A stretch of 64,000 nucleotides of DNA. It comes from Lytechinus pictus. Taxonomy: Eukaryota > Echinodermata > Echinoidea > Temnopleuroida > Toxopneustidae. The stretch covers positions 11,047,001 to 11,111,000 of the forward strand of contig NW_026974140.1 in NCBI RefSeq assembly GCF_037042905.1, written 5' to 3'. Shown here in pieces: positions 23,424 through 34,809 of this stretch (position 1 is its first letter; each line of letters begins with the position of its first letter). The notes under the pieces were generated by a model. It was not told the origin of the DNA. It did no database searches and worked only from the letters and a program-made list of their open reading frames with translations. A program made the position numbers and the translations under genes.

Positions 23424-23693
23424 GGCCATACAATACAAGCTACCCGTTTTCCCTGGCCTATGAAGCTTGTTCAGGGAACAGGAAAAACAACATGTTGGGA
23501 CTCCCGCCACTAATGTTGGTTTTCCAAGTATTTGGTGCGTCCGTGGGGACATAACTCTGGCCATCCAATACAAGCTACCCCTTCTCCAAAGCCTATGAAA
23601 CTTGTTCAGGGAACAGGAAAAACAACATGTTGGGACTCCCGCCACTAATGTTGGTTTTCCAAGTATTTGGTGCGTCCGTGGGGACGTAACTCT
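23424..23693. repeat. Two tandem 135-bp units
   Basis: Copies 23424-23558 and 23559-23693 are exactly 135 bp each and nearly identical over their last 90 bases. Because 135 is a multiple of three, a - strand frame (23403-23711) runs through both units as a 45-residue repeat. No known domain. Confidence 0.8.
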
Positions 23694-24087
23694 GGCCCAG
23701 TCAGTCGGCAAGCCCTGAAAAAGTAGCTTCTTTTATCCAAGTGATATCCATGACTCGAGGGTTTTTGCATAGTTAATGAGCTTGGTGCGAACCAAAACAC
23801 CTCTTTTTATTCGGCCATTGCTGCTCTAAATATTGACAAAATTTCATGTTTTTGGTATCTTTGTAAAGAAGAAGAATCATTCTTTCAGGTCATGTGTTTG
23901 GATTTTTAAAAGGATGTTGTAATAAAGGAAAAACTTTTGATCTAAAACATGAAACAAAATATTTTTTTCATGCAACAAAAGTTGTTGTTTTCACACTTAA
24001 TTTCTGTTTGGGCACAAATGATTTTTAGATCATGATAAAGCTGAAGATCTGATCTTTAATATGATATAATTTTTATAAGAATATGTA

Positions 24088-24385
24088 TTTTAGATGGGTC
24101 AGCAGCCAGCATTTCATAGGCCAAGTACATTTTGCAGCTCAAAAACAAGAATACTGCGCTCTGATTGGTCATAGAGACCACAAACCCACGCAAATTCCAA
24201 TGTTCCCCACACGGAGCCTCTGCAAGGTCACACTACCATGTGGTAATCTCTTCAAATTACCCGCGCCTGTTTATTTTTAAAACAGTATTCAGCCAGTCAG
24301 AACTCTGGATTTTATGTTACTCAGATATTTCAGAAATCTCGTCTTGCATCTTGATGGAAAAAGCTGGCTGCTGACCCATCTAAAA
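24088..24385. mobile_element. 298-bp MITE with perfect 23-bp inverted ends
   Basis: The left end TTTTAGATGGGTCAGCAGCC plus AGC (24088-24110) is the exact reverse complement of 24363-24385. No coding content. The target duplication is not clear. Confidence 0.85.
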
Positions 24386-24741
24386 GATGCCACATATCAA
24401 GAGTGACATTGTAAGAAAGTATAGAGTTTGAGCTTTCTGATGATATAAATAATGTTGGTGCCTAAAACACAAAATGTTGCACAATTTGCAAGTGAAAACA
24501 GAGGAAGAAAATTCTGTTTGATGCATCTTTTAAGGTAAAAAAATCACTTATTTATCAAAATATTTCATTCAAAAGAAATGACCAATATAAAAGAGTAACA
24601 TTTATTCTTGCCCATGGTACAAATATATTCAATATTACTCAAGGAAAAAGTGGTTAAATTCTTTGAAAAAGAAAGTCTCACAATTCACGAGATTTTACAG
24701 GGACATGAATTCAGCCACGAGAGGACTTGGATAAATCTTGC
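24386..24741. other. Nothing recognised
   Basis: AT-rich spacer between the MITE and the 3' end of the DIRS-like relic. Confidence 0.4.
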
Positions 24742-25379
24742 TCATTTGCTCAACACAGGGGCTTGCCGACTGACTGTTGTACGACGATTAGATTGGGGGA
24801 GGCCACATGATGCAAAGCATCGGTTAACGATCCCGTTCATCTGTTTGCGTAGGATGGGAGCCCCACGCTGATGTTGGAAAAGGCATCCCGGGTTGGTACC
24901 TCGCGACCTAACGTAATGATACATTGCTTTCACCGCATGTTGCTGAGCCCGTGAACTTGACGGGTACAAGATATGGCTTTTGGTCGGTGTTGTGCGTGAA
25001 AGAACGGAATGTGACCAACATTTCGTGCAGCTGATTGTTGCGTGAGACAAATTGAATATCCGACAATTGCAAGACTGAGCTGCTTTCAGCTTGTGTTGAT
25101 CGAGGGTACAAGTTCTCCTATTCGGGCCAGTGCATAGAAGGCCAAGGTGAAGGCAGCAGCAAAAAGCAATCTGTCATATTGAAGGGGGACAACATTTCCA
25201 AGCACTTGCAAAAGGCGCACCAAGATAGCTTCAGTTATAGGACATCGTTGGGCCCGTTTTGCCCCCTGCAAAGCTTTTCTCACGAGAACCGTTTTGGATG
25301 GATCGATACTTGTATAGATTTGGTGAATGCATGAGATTGCCGAAATATGTGAGGAGATGGTGCTATAAGCTATAGCCAT
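24742..25379 (-). pseudogene. DIRS tyrosine recombinase, truncated and broken
   Basis: The frame 25379-25086 carries the N-terminal helical region (STISSHISAISCIHQ, ALQGAKRAQR) and the first catalytic arginine in FYALARIGEL. Later fragments in other frames (24742-25111) carry family blocks up to ASCGLPQS. In this group that last block is normally followed at once by the His-x-x-Arg motif and later by the catalytic tyrosine, and neither is present. So only one of the main catalytic residues survives. Confidence 0.75.
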
Positions 25380-25487
25380 TTCGTGTGAAGGTATGCCACG
25401 TAATACGCCACATCAATGGCTGGCACTGGTAAAACTAAGGGGGCGCGTAGATGTGCCTCTTGGAAAGCCAAAAATTCTTGCCAAACC

Positions 25488-26003
25488 TTAGTGTACAAGC
25501 GATGTGTCGCCCCTGACAGCGATTGTGTGAGCAAGCCCATTAGGGCCGCAGTAAATGTGTTTGAAGCGCTTCCGCTGGGAGCGAAGTGGGCTCGGGCTCT
25601 GCTGTCGGATGCATCCTTTTGAAGCTTGCGACCTGTAGGCGAGATAGAGCATCAGCCTGATTATTGAATAAACCTGGAATGTGTTTTGCCCGAAACAAAT
25701 ATTATGCGTAAGTGTATACAGCACTAGTATACGGATCATGTGCATGATGCATGCATTATGAGCAGTTTGCTTATTGATCACATGGACAATAACTTCATTA
25801 TCTGTATTGAAGGAGATGCAGTAGTTGGCTAGTAATTTCCCCCATGTGATTACTGCAAAAATCGGATAGAGCTCCAACTCGTTAATATGACATTGTTTTG
25901 CTGCGTGTTGCCATTTCCCAAAGAACCATTTATCTCCCAAAATAGCAGCGTAACCATGGAGTGATGATGCATCAGTGTACATATTAAGATGAGTACTGCT
26001 CAA
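25488..26003 (-). pseudogene. DIRS RNase H domain
   Basis: A 171-codon frame whose first 100 residues are an RNase H fold with the expected acidic residues: LNMYTDAS (first Asp), INELELYP (Glu) and SFNTDNEVIVHV (Asp). The later part drifts into sequence without similarity. It follows the reverse transcriptase on the - strand, as in other DIRS elements, separated by a stop. Confidence 0.8.
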
Positions 26004-26007
26004 CCAC

Positions 26008-26934
26008 TCATGATAAGAAGAAAGTCTTGCCTTTATACTCCCTGAGGAATTTTAGCCACATGTCCATGTCCTCCCTTGCGCCCACTGTCAGCCGGATTTT
26101 GTTATTTTTTCTAGTTATTCCCATTGTTCTATCTATTAGGCGTCTTACAAAACGTTTTCCTGCTGGAATAACAGATGTAACAAATTGCAACGTGCCTATA
26201 AGGGACTGCAGATTCTGCAGTGTAATTTTCTTTTTAGTACGATGGAATTGCAGCAACTCTTCACAGCGCTGGAGCTAGTCTTCCGGCAGACGAGCTTCCA
26301 TATGGTTGGTGTCTAATGTAATACCTAAAAATTGCATGTCCTGCCCCGGGCCAATTGTTTTTCCAGCTGCGAGTGGAATACCAGCTGCTTCGCGCATGTT
26401 TTTGAAGTCCTGAAGTATTTGCTCGCAACGAGCTTGTGTTTGCTCGATAAACAGGAAATCGTCCAAAACATGTACGACAGCTGAAGCATCCAGTTTCTTG
26501 TATGCCGCCCATTCAATAGCTGTACTTAGTTCTTCGAAAATCTTACAGCTTTCAGCTAGTCCCATAGGCAGGCATGTATCATAGTAAAAAGCACCCTTCC
26601 ACTGCATACCCAAATAGCAATGCTAGTCTGGGTGGACCGGCACTATGCGAAAAGCAGACTCTATGTCGGTCTTCGCCATGAAAGAATGCTTACCTAACTG
26701 AATAATATGCCGTACTGCCTCTATAGCATAATGAACCGACGTGTGCTGTGAAGCGATGCTGTCATTCACGGAAGTCCCTTGGCGGGAGCTCAAGTGTTGT
26801 ATAAGCCTGTAAGAGCCAGGGGATTTCTTTCGAATGAGTCCTTTTGGGCTGACATGGAAAGAAGGCAAAGGAGGGAATGGAAATAGGCCTGTTATGCGCT
26901 GTTTAGAAATGTCTGCTTGGAGTTTATTATCCAC
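26008..26934 (-). pseudogene. DIRS reverse transcriptase, interrupted by stops
   Basis: Three consecutive frames (26934-26623, 26613-26275, 26256-26008) give one reverse transcriptase. Landmarks are FHVSPKGLIRKKSPGSYRLI, FMAKTDIESAFRIVPVHPD (catalytic Asp), YYDTCLPMGLAESCKIFE, and VVHVLDDFLFIEQ with LDDF where many families have YxDD. Then come LGITLDTNHMEARLPED and the LIGTLQFVTSVIPAGKRFVR connection. An in-frame TAG right after the HPD motif and a further break near 26260 disable it. Confidence 0.85.
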
Positions 26935-26961
26935 AATATCTGGTTGTTCCCTTGCAGATTG

Positions 26962-27373
26962 TTAATTCTTAACACTACACTTTGTCTGAGTCATGTTTAT
27001 GTGTAAGTGGAAACCTGACGTAAAGCCATCTATTAAGTATTGTAGTTTGTCATGGTTATAACCTTGAATAATTTGTGCAAGAACATGCATGGGGCGGACT
27101 GGACTACCACCGAGGCCTGTTTGTCGCGAATCGCGGTCGACCGACTGGGGTATTGTTTGGTGACTGTTGGAAGGGACTATTGTTTGGGCCTTTGATAGCT
27201 CTTTGGAAGGGGGCAGAATACCGAAATCGGGGGGCCCCAAATCTTTGAAAAGCATATGGTTGCTGTCGCTGACCTGATAACGGAGGTGTGAACGTTGGGC
27301 AGTCAACCCTTGGATGAGAGCCCCCGCATTTCTCACAAGCATGCTGATATCTACAAGGTAATATACAGGGCAC
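26962..27373 (-). pseudogene. DIRS gag-end region with cysteine zinc knuckle
   Basis: On the - strand the region reads PCRYQHACEKCGGSHPRVDC, a CxxC-x3-H-x4-C knuckle preceded by a cysteine-rich CILPC, typical of the nucleocapsid-like part of DIRS gag. A frameshift near the end moves the frame before the reverse transcriptase starts. Confidence 0.7.
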
Positions 27374-27420
27374 CCTCTTTTGATAGTTGAAGCAAAAGCC
27401 TCCTCTGCTTGGCCTGCCTC

Positions 27421-28311
27421 TTACTGACCTTTGCTGGTCCTTATAACTGGCTTCTTGCCATAGCTCCCACTCAATTTGATGCCATTGCCCTCCAGCCGAC
27501 CAGCCCCAGCTGCTCGAAGCTGCCGGAACCTGGTGTCATAATATGCCCAGTCCGCCCCTTGCTTTGCGAGCTTACGTATGGTTGACAAATACTGCAATAG
27601 CACACTGGACTCCTGCGGGTTCCGTTCGCACCGGACCGCCATAAACAGCGTAAAGCTGTCTGTCCACTGCGCTACCGTGATCTGTTTTTTTTGTTTGTTT
27701 CATTGCCCATTGTAGAGCCGGAACCCCTTCCCGCTGCGTCATCTGCAGTTGGCATCATCAGCCATATCTGTACCCAAGATCTGTGCCATTTCTATGAACT
27801 GATCTCCTAAGATTTTCTCCCACACTCTGGGGGGCACTCGATTTGCCAAAGGAATAGCTGTAGAAATGAACGCAGTTGATGGCGGAGGGGTTACGGCATT
27901 ACCCTGGGCAACGGCCATTGCGGGGATGACGTTTATAGGTGGGCACGCACCAAAAGCCTCAGAAACTGCTGAATTAGTCTGGGACGTCAGATCTACCTCA
28001 AGTTCATGTGCTAACTGAAGAGAATTGGAGAGAGGAGCTAACTCTTGCATCCTGTTGTCAAAGGCTGAGCCTGTCTCATCATCGCTGGTTGCCTGTCTGA
28101 ACCTGCCAGGAAGGTTGTAGTTGATGGTGCCTTCGAGGGGTTGGAGGGGTTGACCCGTTTTCTCGTTGTCCGAGTGGAGGCCGGGGTTGGCACGGCATCG
28201 GTGTCCGCGGTAGCTGGCTCCCCGCTGCTCCTCCGCTTCTCTGCAGAGTGTGTGGATGAGGGGTTGACCCGCCTTTTTGCTGACCGGCTGGCCTTGCATG
28301 GCCTTCGGCAT
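27421..28311 (-). pseudogene. DIRS gag-like region
   Basis: Two frames (28311-27739, 190 codons; 27642-27421, 73 codons) precede the zinc knuckle. The second contains LQYLSTIRKLAKQGADWAYY then DTRFRQLRAA, a pattern common in gag-like proteins of this group just before the knuckle. The first is hydrophilic and Pro/Gln/Thr-rich, with RVPPRVWEKILGDQFIEMAQ. Assigned by position and pattern, not catalytic residues. Confidence 0.6.
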
Positions 28312-29560
28312 TTTGCTTGGCCCTCTGAAGAGAAAACACCGAAAGAAAAGAAACCACCAAAACTGGCACTTGCAAGGAGCCTAACACTTCCCCTTTTCTT
28401 ACCTATTCACTTCTATTTCTTCTGTTTGTTTGTTCTGTTTTTGTTTTGTTTTTTTATATTATACATGTTCTATTGCATAATTATGTTCCCCCCTTTTTTT
28501 TTTTTTTTTTTTTAATTCAGTACTACTTCTATTACTATCCTTAAGTCCTAATATATTCATTTAGTTTGCTATGTTCATGTCTAATCAAATACCTTACTTA
28601 TGTCACATAGGCCTATCAATACTTACACACCCACACACACACCCCTACAGACAAAACATGCCTGCAGGCCTATCCATATTTTTTTTTTTTTTTTTTTTTT
28701 GTACGTGCCTGTTACCTGTGTGCCTATTGAGTTATTTAGGATAATGGCCATTCAGAGTAACCCCAAATTGAAGCAGTTCAGGCACCCTCCTTCCCTGACG
28801 CACCCCTCCCCCTTTTTTTTTTAATCATCCATCCTGGTCTGTTTCCCCGGCAACGAACTCCTGTTGCCTATTTTGACAACCACCATGTCGTTGTAACACT
28901 TCATCCCTTGGCAACAATACCGATATACCAGGACACCCATCAAACAGCTGGAACTACCCAATACCTGTTCCAGCGCCACTGGCACTATCATTGCCTTTTC
29001 ATCCCCTTATTGTGCCATCTATTTGTTTCATGTCTTTTATATATTTATTTTATTATCATCATTATTTTTTTATTTTTTTATTTTTATTATTATTTATTTA
29101 CTTCTTATTTATTTACCCATATTATTTTCCATTTTATTTTTATTTTTATTATTATTTTTTCCCCCAGCACTTATCCCATTCAGGGATACCACAATATCTT
29201 GCTGCATTATTTGCAGCCACCACTCACAATGCAAACGGGCCAATGCCTCACAAAGCTGCATAATACCGGCCCCAAGGAACCGTAATGGCACTTTGCACCT
29301 TAACAGGTGCACAGGAGAGGAGGTGCCCAAACACAATAAAGCTGCTAGGACCACTTGTCCCGTACACAGCCACACCACAATCTTACATGTATCTTCCTAT
29401 TTTGTATATCTGTATTATTATTATTTATATGTTATCATTATTTTTTTAATATCAATTATCGTGATTTCGATCTTCTGCCTCTATCCAAGCATAATGGGGG
29501 GGGGGGGGTGAGGGTAGGGAACAGTCGATCCTGCCTGAGCTTCAATTAAATCACTTTGTT
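28312..29560. other. 5' side of DIRS relic; low-complexity T-rich sequence
   Basis: Long T-runs (about 28493-28513 and 28680-28700), ATT-rich stretches (29040-29160, 29400-29450) and a G-run near 29493. Hydrophobic frames here (Phe/Tyr/Ile-rich) are products of T-rich sequence. Part may be the element's 5' untranslated region, but no terminal repeat was identified. Confidence 0.4.
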
Positions 29561-30210
29561 TCTAATGGACAATGAGCCCTTATTTGATGCCTACACAGAT
29601 ATGTTGTAATTGTGAACCGGAAAAATTGCTAAGGAATGAAGTTATGGAGTTATATGCGCATGCGCATACATTGATGGTCTCGGCTGCAGCTAAAGCTAAG
29701 CCCAGCTCGAAAATCATGCCTATCTTGCATAAAAAGCTGTTTTTGCCAAAACAGTTATTATTAGTATGAAAACTGTAGTCACCTGCGATGCACCGTACGA
29801 TGATAGTTTCGCAAGTATATATACATGAGGCATTGCGCACTATGCTCCCAATTACGGTAACAGATGTGCTTAGAACTTAATTATTTGAAAATTTCAGCTT
29901 CGCCCTTGGAATATTCATAATTTAGTTAGGGTCGTTACTGCAAAATCCTTTAAAAAATGTCTTGATCAAAAATTCAACTCTCGCTTTCGGCATGAACGTG
30001 ATGAATTCATTTTCTATTGAGAAGCATGACCTCTTTATTGATTCTGACACAGGCGCTTAATTGTCCCCTTTTCAAATCAGTTTATAAAAAAATTATCAGT
30101 TCGCGCTTAACTCTTGCATCAATTGTACTCATCATGATCATGTTTACAAAAAGCACGTGCACAGAATGTCCTGTTTTCAGGTCGATATAAATTTAATTTA
30201 GATAAGATAG
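29561..30210. other. Intergenic, nothing recognised
   Basis: No gene or clear element, apart from isolated words related to the core-repeat family near 30090-30110 (TTCGCGCTTAACTCTTGCAT). Confidence 0.4.
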
Positions 30211-31430
30211 TACCAGGCCCGTAGACAGGAAGCGTCCCGAGGACCCCCCCCCCCTCCACCACAGCAAAAAAAAAAAAGGGGGGGGAGAAAAAAAGAAAAA
30301 AGAGAAGGAGAAAAGAAAAGAACGAAATAATGTAAGACGGATATAATTGGAAAATAAAAAATACAAAAATCAGGTTACCATAAACAAGCAAGAAATTTTC
30401 TAGCGCTTCGCGCTTACATTACCTTAAGTGACACAATGCTCTACTCAAGAAGATAACACGGGATGTTAGCTCGAGCTATTTTGAAATTGGATAGCCGGGG
30501 GGACTGTCCCCCTCCCTCAGATATCGGCCGTTGATCGCGTGATCGCGACGAAAATTGATACGCACATCACCCATAACGTAATCTCAACAATTCGATTGTC
30601 AATATTGTACCAAAATTATTCAAATTTATTTTTAATTAATTGATTATGCTAATTTATATCAACAATTTTCTGCTTGCACTTCGCGCTGGCATATTGTTTA
30701 ATCAGATACCCATCCTGTAAAAAAATGCTCAGAATATCCCATTTCTAAGTCTGCTACAGTCTCATTTCAGTTCGCGCTTCACGCTCGTAAACTTTGTTCT
30801 TTATTAAAATGTGCATAGACTGAGTATAGGTTGGAATAACAAAATGTGTAACCTGCTCATGGAGTGCCGTGGCCGAGTGGTCTAAGGCGCGTGACAATAC
30901 ATGGAAAGTCCGGAGATCGATACCCGGCTGTGGAACCTATATCCATGAGCAAGGCATTTAATCGACAGCGCTCTTTTATCCTGCATTCAAATAAATGGAA
31001 ATGCTAAACGCATGTTTGGTAACTAGGTGTGCACTTTTTTTTTGGTAACCTCGCGCTTAGCGCTCGCATCATTATTGTTTAGTTATCGATTCCAATCCTG
31101 ATCATGGTTACAAAAAGTGCTTAGAACGTCAAGTTTTCAGGACAGAATAAAAAAATAAGCTCGAGCTTCATTCTTGCATTTTTATTTATTTATTATTTTT
31201 TTTTTCTTTGGGGGGGGGGGGGGTGAGTTGGTGAGCCACTCATGAGCCACTGCAAACAGTCCTAATTAACAGGTCCTATTTCACGACAGTACATTACAAA
31301 TATCAGCCCGTGCGTCTTGCTCGCATTATTTATATATGCTATATGAGATACCTTATCTTGTTCTTAAGAAAATTAAGTTACGATATACTTAAAACTTCAG
31401 CCTTTAGTTAGCTTTTAGCGGCCGATCGGG
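30211..31430. repeat. Diverged core-repeat array (AGCGCTTCGCGCT orientation)
   Basis: Cores in the orientation GCGCTTCGCGCT occur near 30403, 30672, 30770 and 31052, with the shared linker words GTTACAAAAAGTGCTTAGAA and GTCAAGTTTTCAGG. The left side has an AGGCCCGTAGACAGGA-type start at 30213 followed by C, A and G homopolymers. Boundaries uncertain. Confidence 0.55.
30866..30945 (+). repeat. tRNA-like SINE head
   Basis: GTGCCGTGGCCGAGTGGTCT contains a good polymerase III A box, like leucine/serine tRNAs. About 45 bases on, a degenerate B box (GATCGATACC) follows. The stems do not close, so it is a tRNA-derived relic. It interrupts the core-repeat array. Confidence 0.5.
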
Positions 31431-31497
31431 AAAAATGTGGATTAAAATATTTTCCCTCCTCCCTCCCTCCTAACGGAACTGAACACTAAGGTACTAG

Positions 31498-31920
31498 CAG
31501 GGACCTGGGAACGATTTTTTAAGTGGGGGTGCTGAAATCTCTCCTCAAAGGTGGGGGACACAATTGAGTTTTCCATAATTACACACACACACACACACAC
31601 ACCTCTAAGGGCACCACACACACACATATATATATATGGATATATATATATACACATATATATATATATGACAGTCACTTCTTATAAAAGAACATAGATA
31701 TATAATTAGATAACTCGAGCGCGAAGCGCGAGCTCTTTTTGTTTGGGGGGGATTTCATGTATTTTGTTCTACAAAGCGTCGTTAATTTTCATTACATTTC
31801 TGTCATTTATCATACCTACCACTAGCTTTCCAGGAGGTACTGCCTATGGAAAATAACACATGCAGCACCCCTAAATATTGGGAGTGCTTCACCCCCAGAA
31901 TCCCCGCTTCCCAGGGCCAT
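31498..31920. mobile_element. Inverted-end element with CA and TA microsatellites
   Basis: Left end AGGGACCTGGGAACGATTTT and right end CCCCGCTTCCCAGGGCC are the same end types as at 3032-3174. Inside are (AC)n at 31580-31605, (TA)n at 31625-31670 and one core repeat (GAGCGCGAAGCGCGAGCTC) at 31716-31734. Confidence 0.55.
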
Positions 31921-32862
31921 GGGGCAGGACGAAAAAGACTGTGAAATTTGATTTCTATTGTCTGACTTGTAATTGTTTATACAAAACACGGGCGGTCGTG
32001 CGCGCGCACACTTGATTCGACATAAAACCTGGAAGTTTCAAGTCCAACCACACCCATGTCCCTCCCTGCTAATATCAAGTTAGTGTAAACTAAGGTTATC
32101 ACGTATCGCCTGCGACCACGTCTGTATCGGAGCGCCGGAGCTTGATTGAGTCGCGTTATAGGATGGATGTTATTGGAATATGTGAAAGACTATGTAAATG
32201 ATTTGCGATTGTCGGATGTACAGTGATAATTATGTACATTATAACATATTAAAAAAAATACGCTTACCAGGTCCATGGGTACGGGCCTCACTAGAAAAGT
32301 CAACTTGTTTAGCTCCCCCCCCCCGCACAAATGATTCAAGGGCGTTTACTGAATTTAAATCAAAATGCAGTATATGCAGGTATCTCTTCACCTTGCCTTC
32401 ATTTCCCTGCTATCGAGTTTCTCCCTTCGCTTCTGGTTTTCTTTTCTTTTTTTGTGTGTGGAACCATTTTGTTTTGCAGACTGCCCCCTGTCGAGTTACA
32501 AGCAACAACAAAAAAGAAGCGAAAAAAGGGAAAGAAAAAGAAGAGGAAAAAGGAAAGAGAGAAAAAAGGTGGAAGGGGATAAAGAAGAAAGAGTTGAAGA
32601 GAAAGGGGAAAACAAAAACTGGACTGCAGACTGTCGGAAAAAAATTATGTCGGGCACACGGGGCTGTTCCAACTGATTCGGTTTTTTAGTTCCACCATCT
32701 TTGTCGGTAAATGTCAATTAAACTGTACACTTTTATCGGTAAATTGTGATTTTTACGCAATGCGACTTTTAGAGCTCTCTGTACCGATAGTGAGGACGGA
32801 TTGGGCTGACCAGGGACATGAAAAAGTTAAAGAACAACTTTTAGGTAACATAATTATAACAA
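31921..32862. other. Intergenic, purine-rich tract
   Basis: A GAAA-rich tract at about 32510-32625 gives Lys/Glu-rich frames that I regard as artefacts. An AGGCCCGTACCC-type sequence on the - strand near 32277-32290 may be an element end matching 30213. No gene recognised. Confidence 0.4.
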
Positions 32863-33750
32863 TAAAAAATTCGCGCGTAGCGCTCGCATAATTTTTTTAG
32901 TTGGTTACCTAAAATAAATGTCTAGTTTTCAGGTGGAAATATCAAAAATTTTCAGCTCGCACTTCGCGCTCGCGTCAATAAATTGATTAGTTAGAAACCA
33001 ATTTGTTCACGGTTACAAAAAGTGCTTATTATATCCAGTTCTTAGGCCGGAATATCAAAAATTTCAGCTCGCGCTTCGTGCTCATATATAACTTTTGAGA
33101 TATATCCATCCTGTTCATGGTTAAATAAAGTGCTTAGAATGTCCGGTTTTCAGGTCGGAATATAAAAAATATCAAAAATATATCATTAAAAACCAATTTG
33201 TTCACGGTTACAAAAATTGCTTAGAATAACAAGTTCTTAGGTCGGAATATCAAAAATTTCAGCTCGAGCTTCGCACTTGCATAAAATTCCATCCGGTTCA
33301 TAATTAAATGAAGTTTTCGGGTCGAAATGTAAAAAAAAATTTAGCTCGCGCTTCGCGCTCACACCAATTAATTGTTAGAATGTCCACTTTTCAGGGGGAA
33401 TATCTCAAATTTTCAGCTCGCTCTTCGCGCTCGCATCAATTAATTATTCAGTTAGAAACCACTTTGATCATGGTTACTAAAAGTCCTTAGAATGTCCAGT
33501 TCTTAAGTCGGAATATCAAAAGTTTTAGCTCGCGCTTCCCGCCCGCACGACTGTTCAGAAACCCATCCTGTAACTGCTTAAAATGTCTAGTGTCCAGTTA
33601 GGAATATAAAAATTTTTAGCTCGCGCTTCGCGCTCGCATAATTAATTAAGGAAGATACCCATCCTTTTCATAATTAAGTGCACAAAATGAATCGTTTTCG
33701 GTCTAATTTTTTAGAAAAAATTTAGCTCGCGCTTCGCGCTCGCAATTATT
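32863..33750. repeat. Core-repeat array, nine or more units
   Basis: Cores close to GCTCGCGCTTCGCGCTCGC occur near 32870, 32954, 33065, 33262, 33342, 33414, 33525, 33618 and 33723, spaced roughly 70-110 bp with one gap of 197. Linkers share AAAAAGTGCTTAGAATGTCC and TTTTCAGGTCGGAATATCAA. It is the reverse complement of the units at 1179-2268. Confidence 0.85.
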
Positions 33751-34424
33751 AGTTTTATATTATTATTTTTAACTGATTTCAATGTCAAATACCTCTTCTA
33801 TAACGTCTTCAAATGAGCAGAATTGGGAACATAATGTAAACACCTTTAAAGAGGAATAAAAGAAGTATTTTAATATAAACATTGCAATTACCACTTGCTA
33901 AGAAATATATCGATCACGATCCAATACATTTCATTTCTGGAATGATATACAAAAAAAGAATTAATTTCGACAATAAAGTGCAATCGCCCGATAGCAAATA
34001 TCAGTAGTAGCAAGATCCAGACTGTTTCATTGGGCACCCCCTGGGTAACCTTTCCCACCTTCAGTGCCACTGCCAGACCTACACATCTAAACGTGTATGG
34101 GGGGTGCGCTGCAAAATGCAGGACAACGAGGACTGCGAGGTGCCCAAATATCCTCGTGTATTGGTAATTTCATGACCGAATTTATAATTTCTGCACGTTT
34201 CACATCATGTAAAAAGGCTAAATAATAATTGAAAAAAAAAATCGCTCGCTTCGCTCGTTCGAAAATTAAAAACTGTGAAGTTGGTATTTGGGCAATGATT
34301 ATCAGCCCCCCTTGAATTTTTTTGCCTATATACGTCCATGCCTACCACCTCCCCCCCCCCCACCTTGCTCATCCTTGTCGATTGCCCCCCCCCCCCTGAC
34401 GAAATATGCCAGGTACGCCACTGC
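33751..34424. other. Spacer ending in a hAT-like right end
   Basis: Mostly unassigned, with C homopolymers at 34350-34397 and an end-like CCAGGTACGCCACTG finishing at 34424. The matching left end was not located, so it may belong to a larger element including the array to the left. Confidence 0.4.
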
Positions 34425-34809
34425 ACTGTCCCCTGATTATGTGCCTCTATGGTGTATGCCAGATTGTGGAAAGGTCTTGCTTGCTTGCTTGAAGAAGTAC
34501 TCTCCCAAAAAGCGTACACGCTGTCCTGTCTTTACAGTTTTAGTGAACTATTTAATTCATTCATGAACATGAGACAAAATTAACTCTTACAAGTCAGTCT
34601 GTCTGAGCCTCTGAGGTGGATGAAATATGTTTATCTTATTCATGCACCTCCATGGTCTACACATTGTGAATAGATCTATGACGTGTTTTAATATGGAAGG
34701 ATATTTTTTTCCCCGACACTGTTTTAAAACATGAACATCTCTTAAATTTCACAAAAGTTTTTGTAAATATTGTTCCTTATCTACTCTCAAATGTCAAAAT
34801 CTCATCAAA

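Larger units (their letters stand above)
24742..28311 (-). mobile_element. DIRS-type retrotransposon relic, 3'-truncated
   Basis: Reading leftward from 28311 the order is gag-like region, cysteine zinc knuckle, reverse transcriptase, RNase H, tyrosine recombinase. That order, and a tyrosine recombinase in place of an integrase, define the DIRS group. Frames are broken by stops and shifts throughout. The recombinase stops short of its His-x-x-Arg and Tyr motifs, so the 3' end is missing. No terminal or internal complementary repeats of DIRS type were identified. It cannot be active. Confidence 0.85.

Noticed and set aside
24900..28311. LTR retrotransposon or retrovirus-like element
   Set aside because: RNase H is followed by a tyrosine recombinase rather than protease/integrase, and no direct LTRs were seen.
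28141..29549. Several 65-160 codon hydrophobic frames on the + strand
   Set aside because: They arise from T-rich low-complexity DNA or lie antisense to the DIRS gag region.
32198..32717. Lys/Glu-rich frames up to 163 codons
   Set aside because: Produced by a GAAA-rich tract read in three frames; no domain and no splice or promoter context.
32863..33750. Regularly spaced short palindromic repeats, superficially CRISPR-like
   Set aside because: The spacers are related to one another, units vary in length, and the setting is animal DNA with introns; it is a minisatellite-type array.
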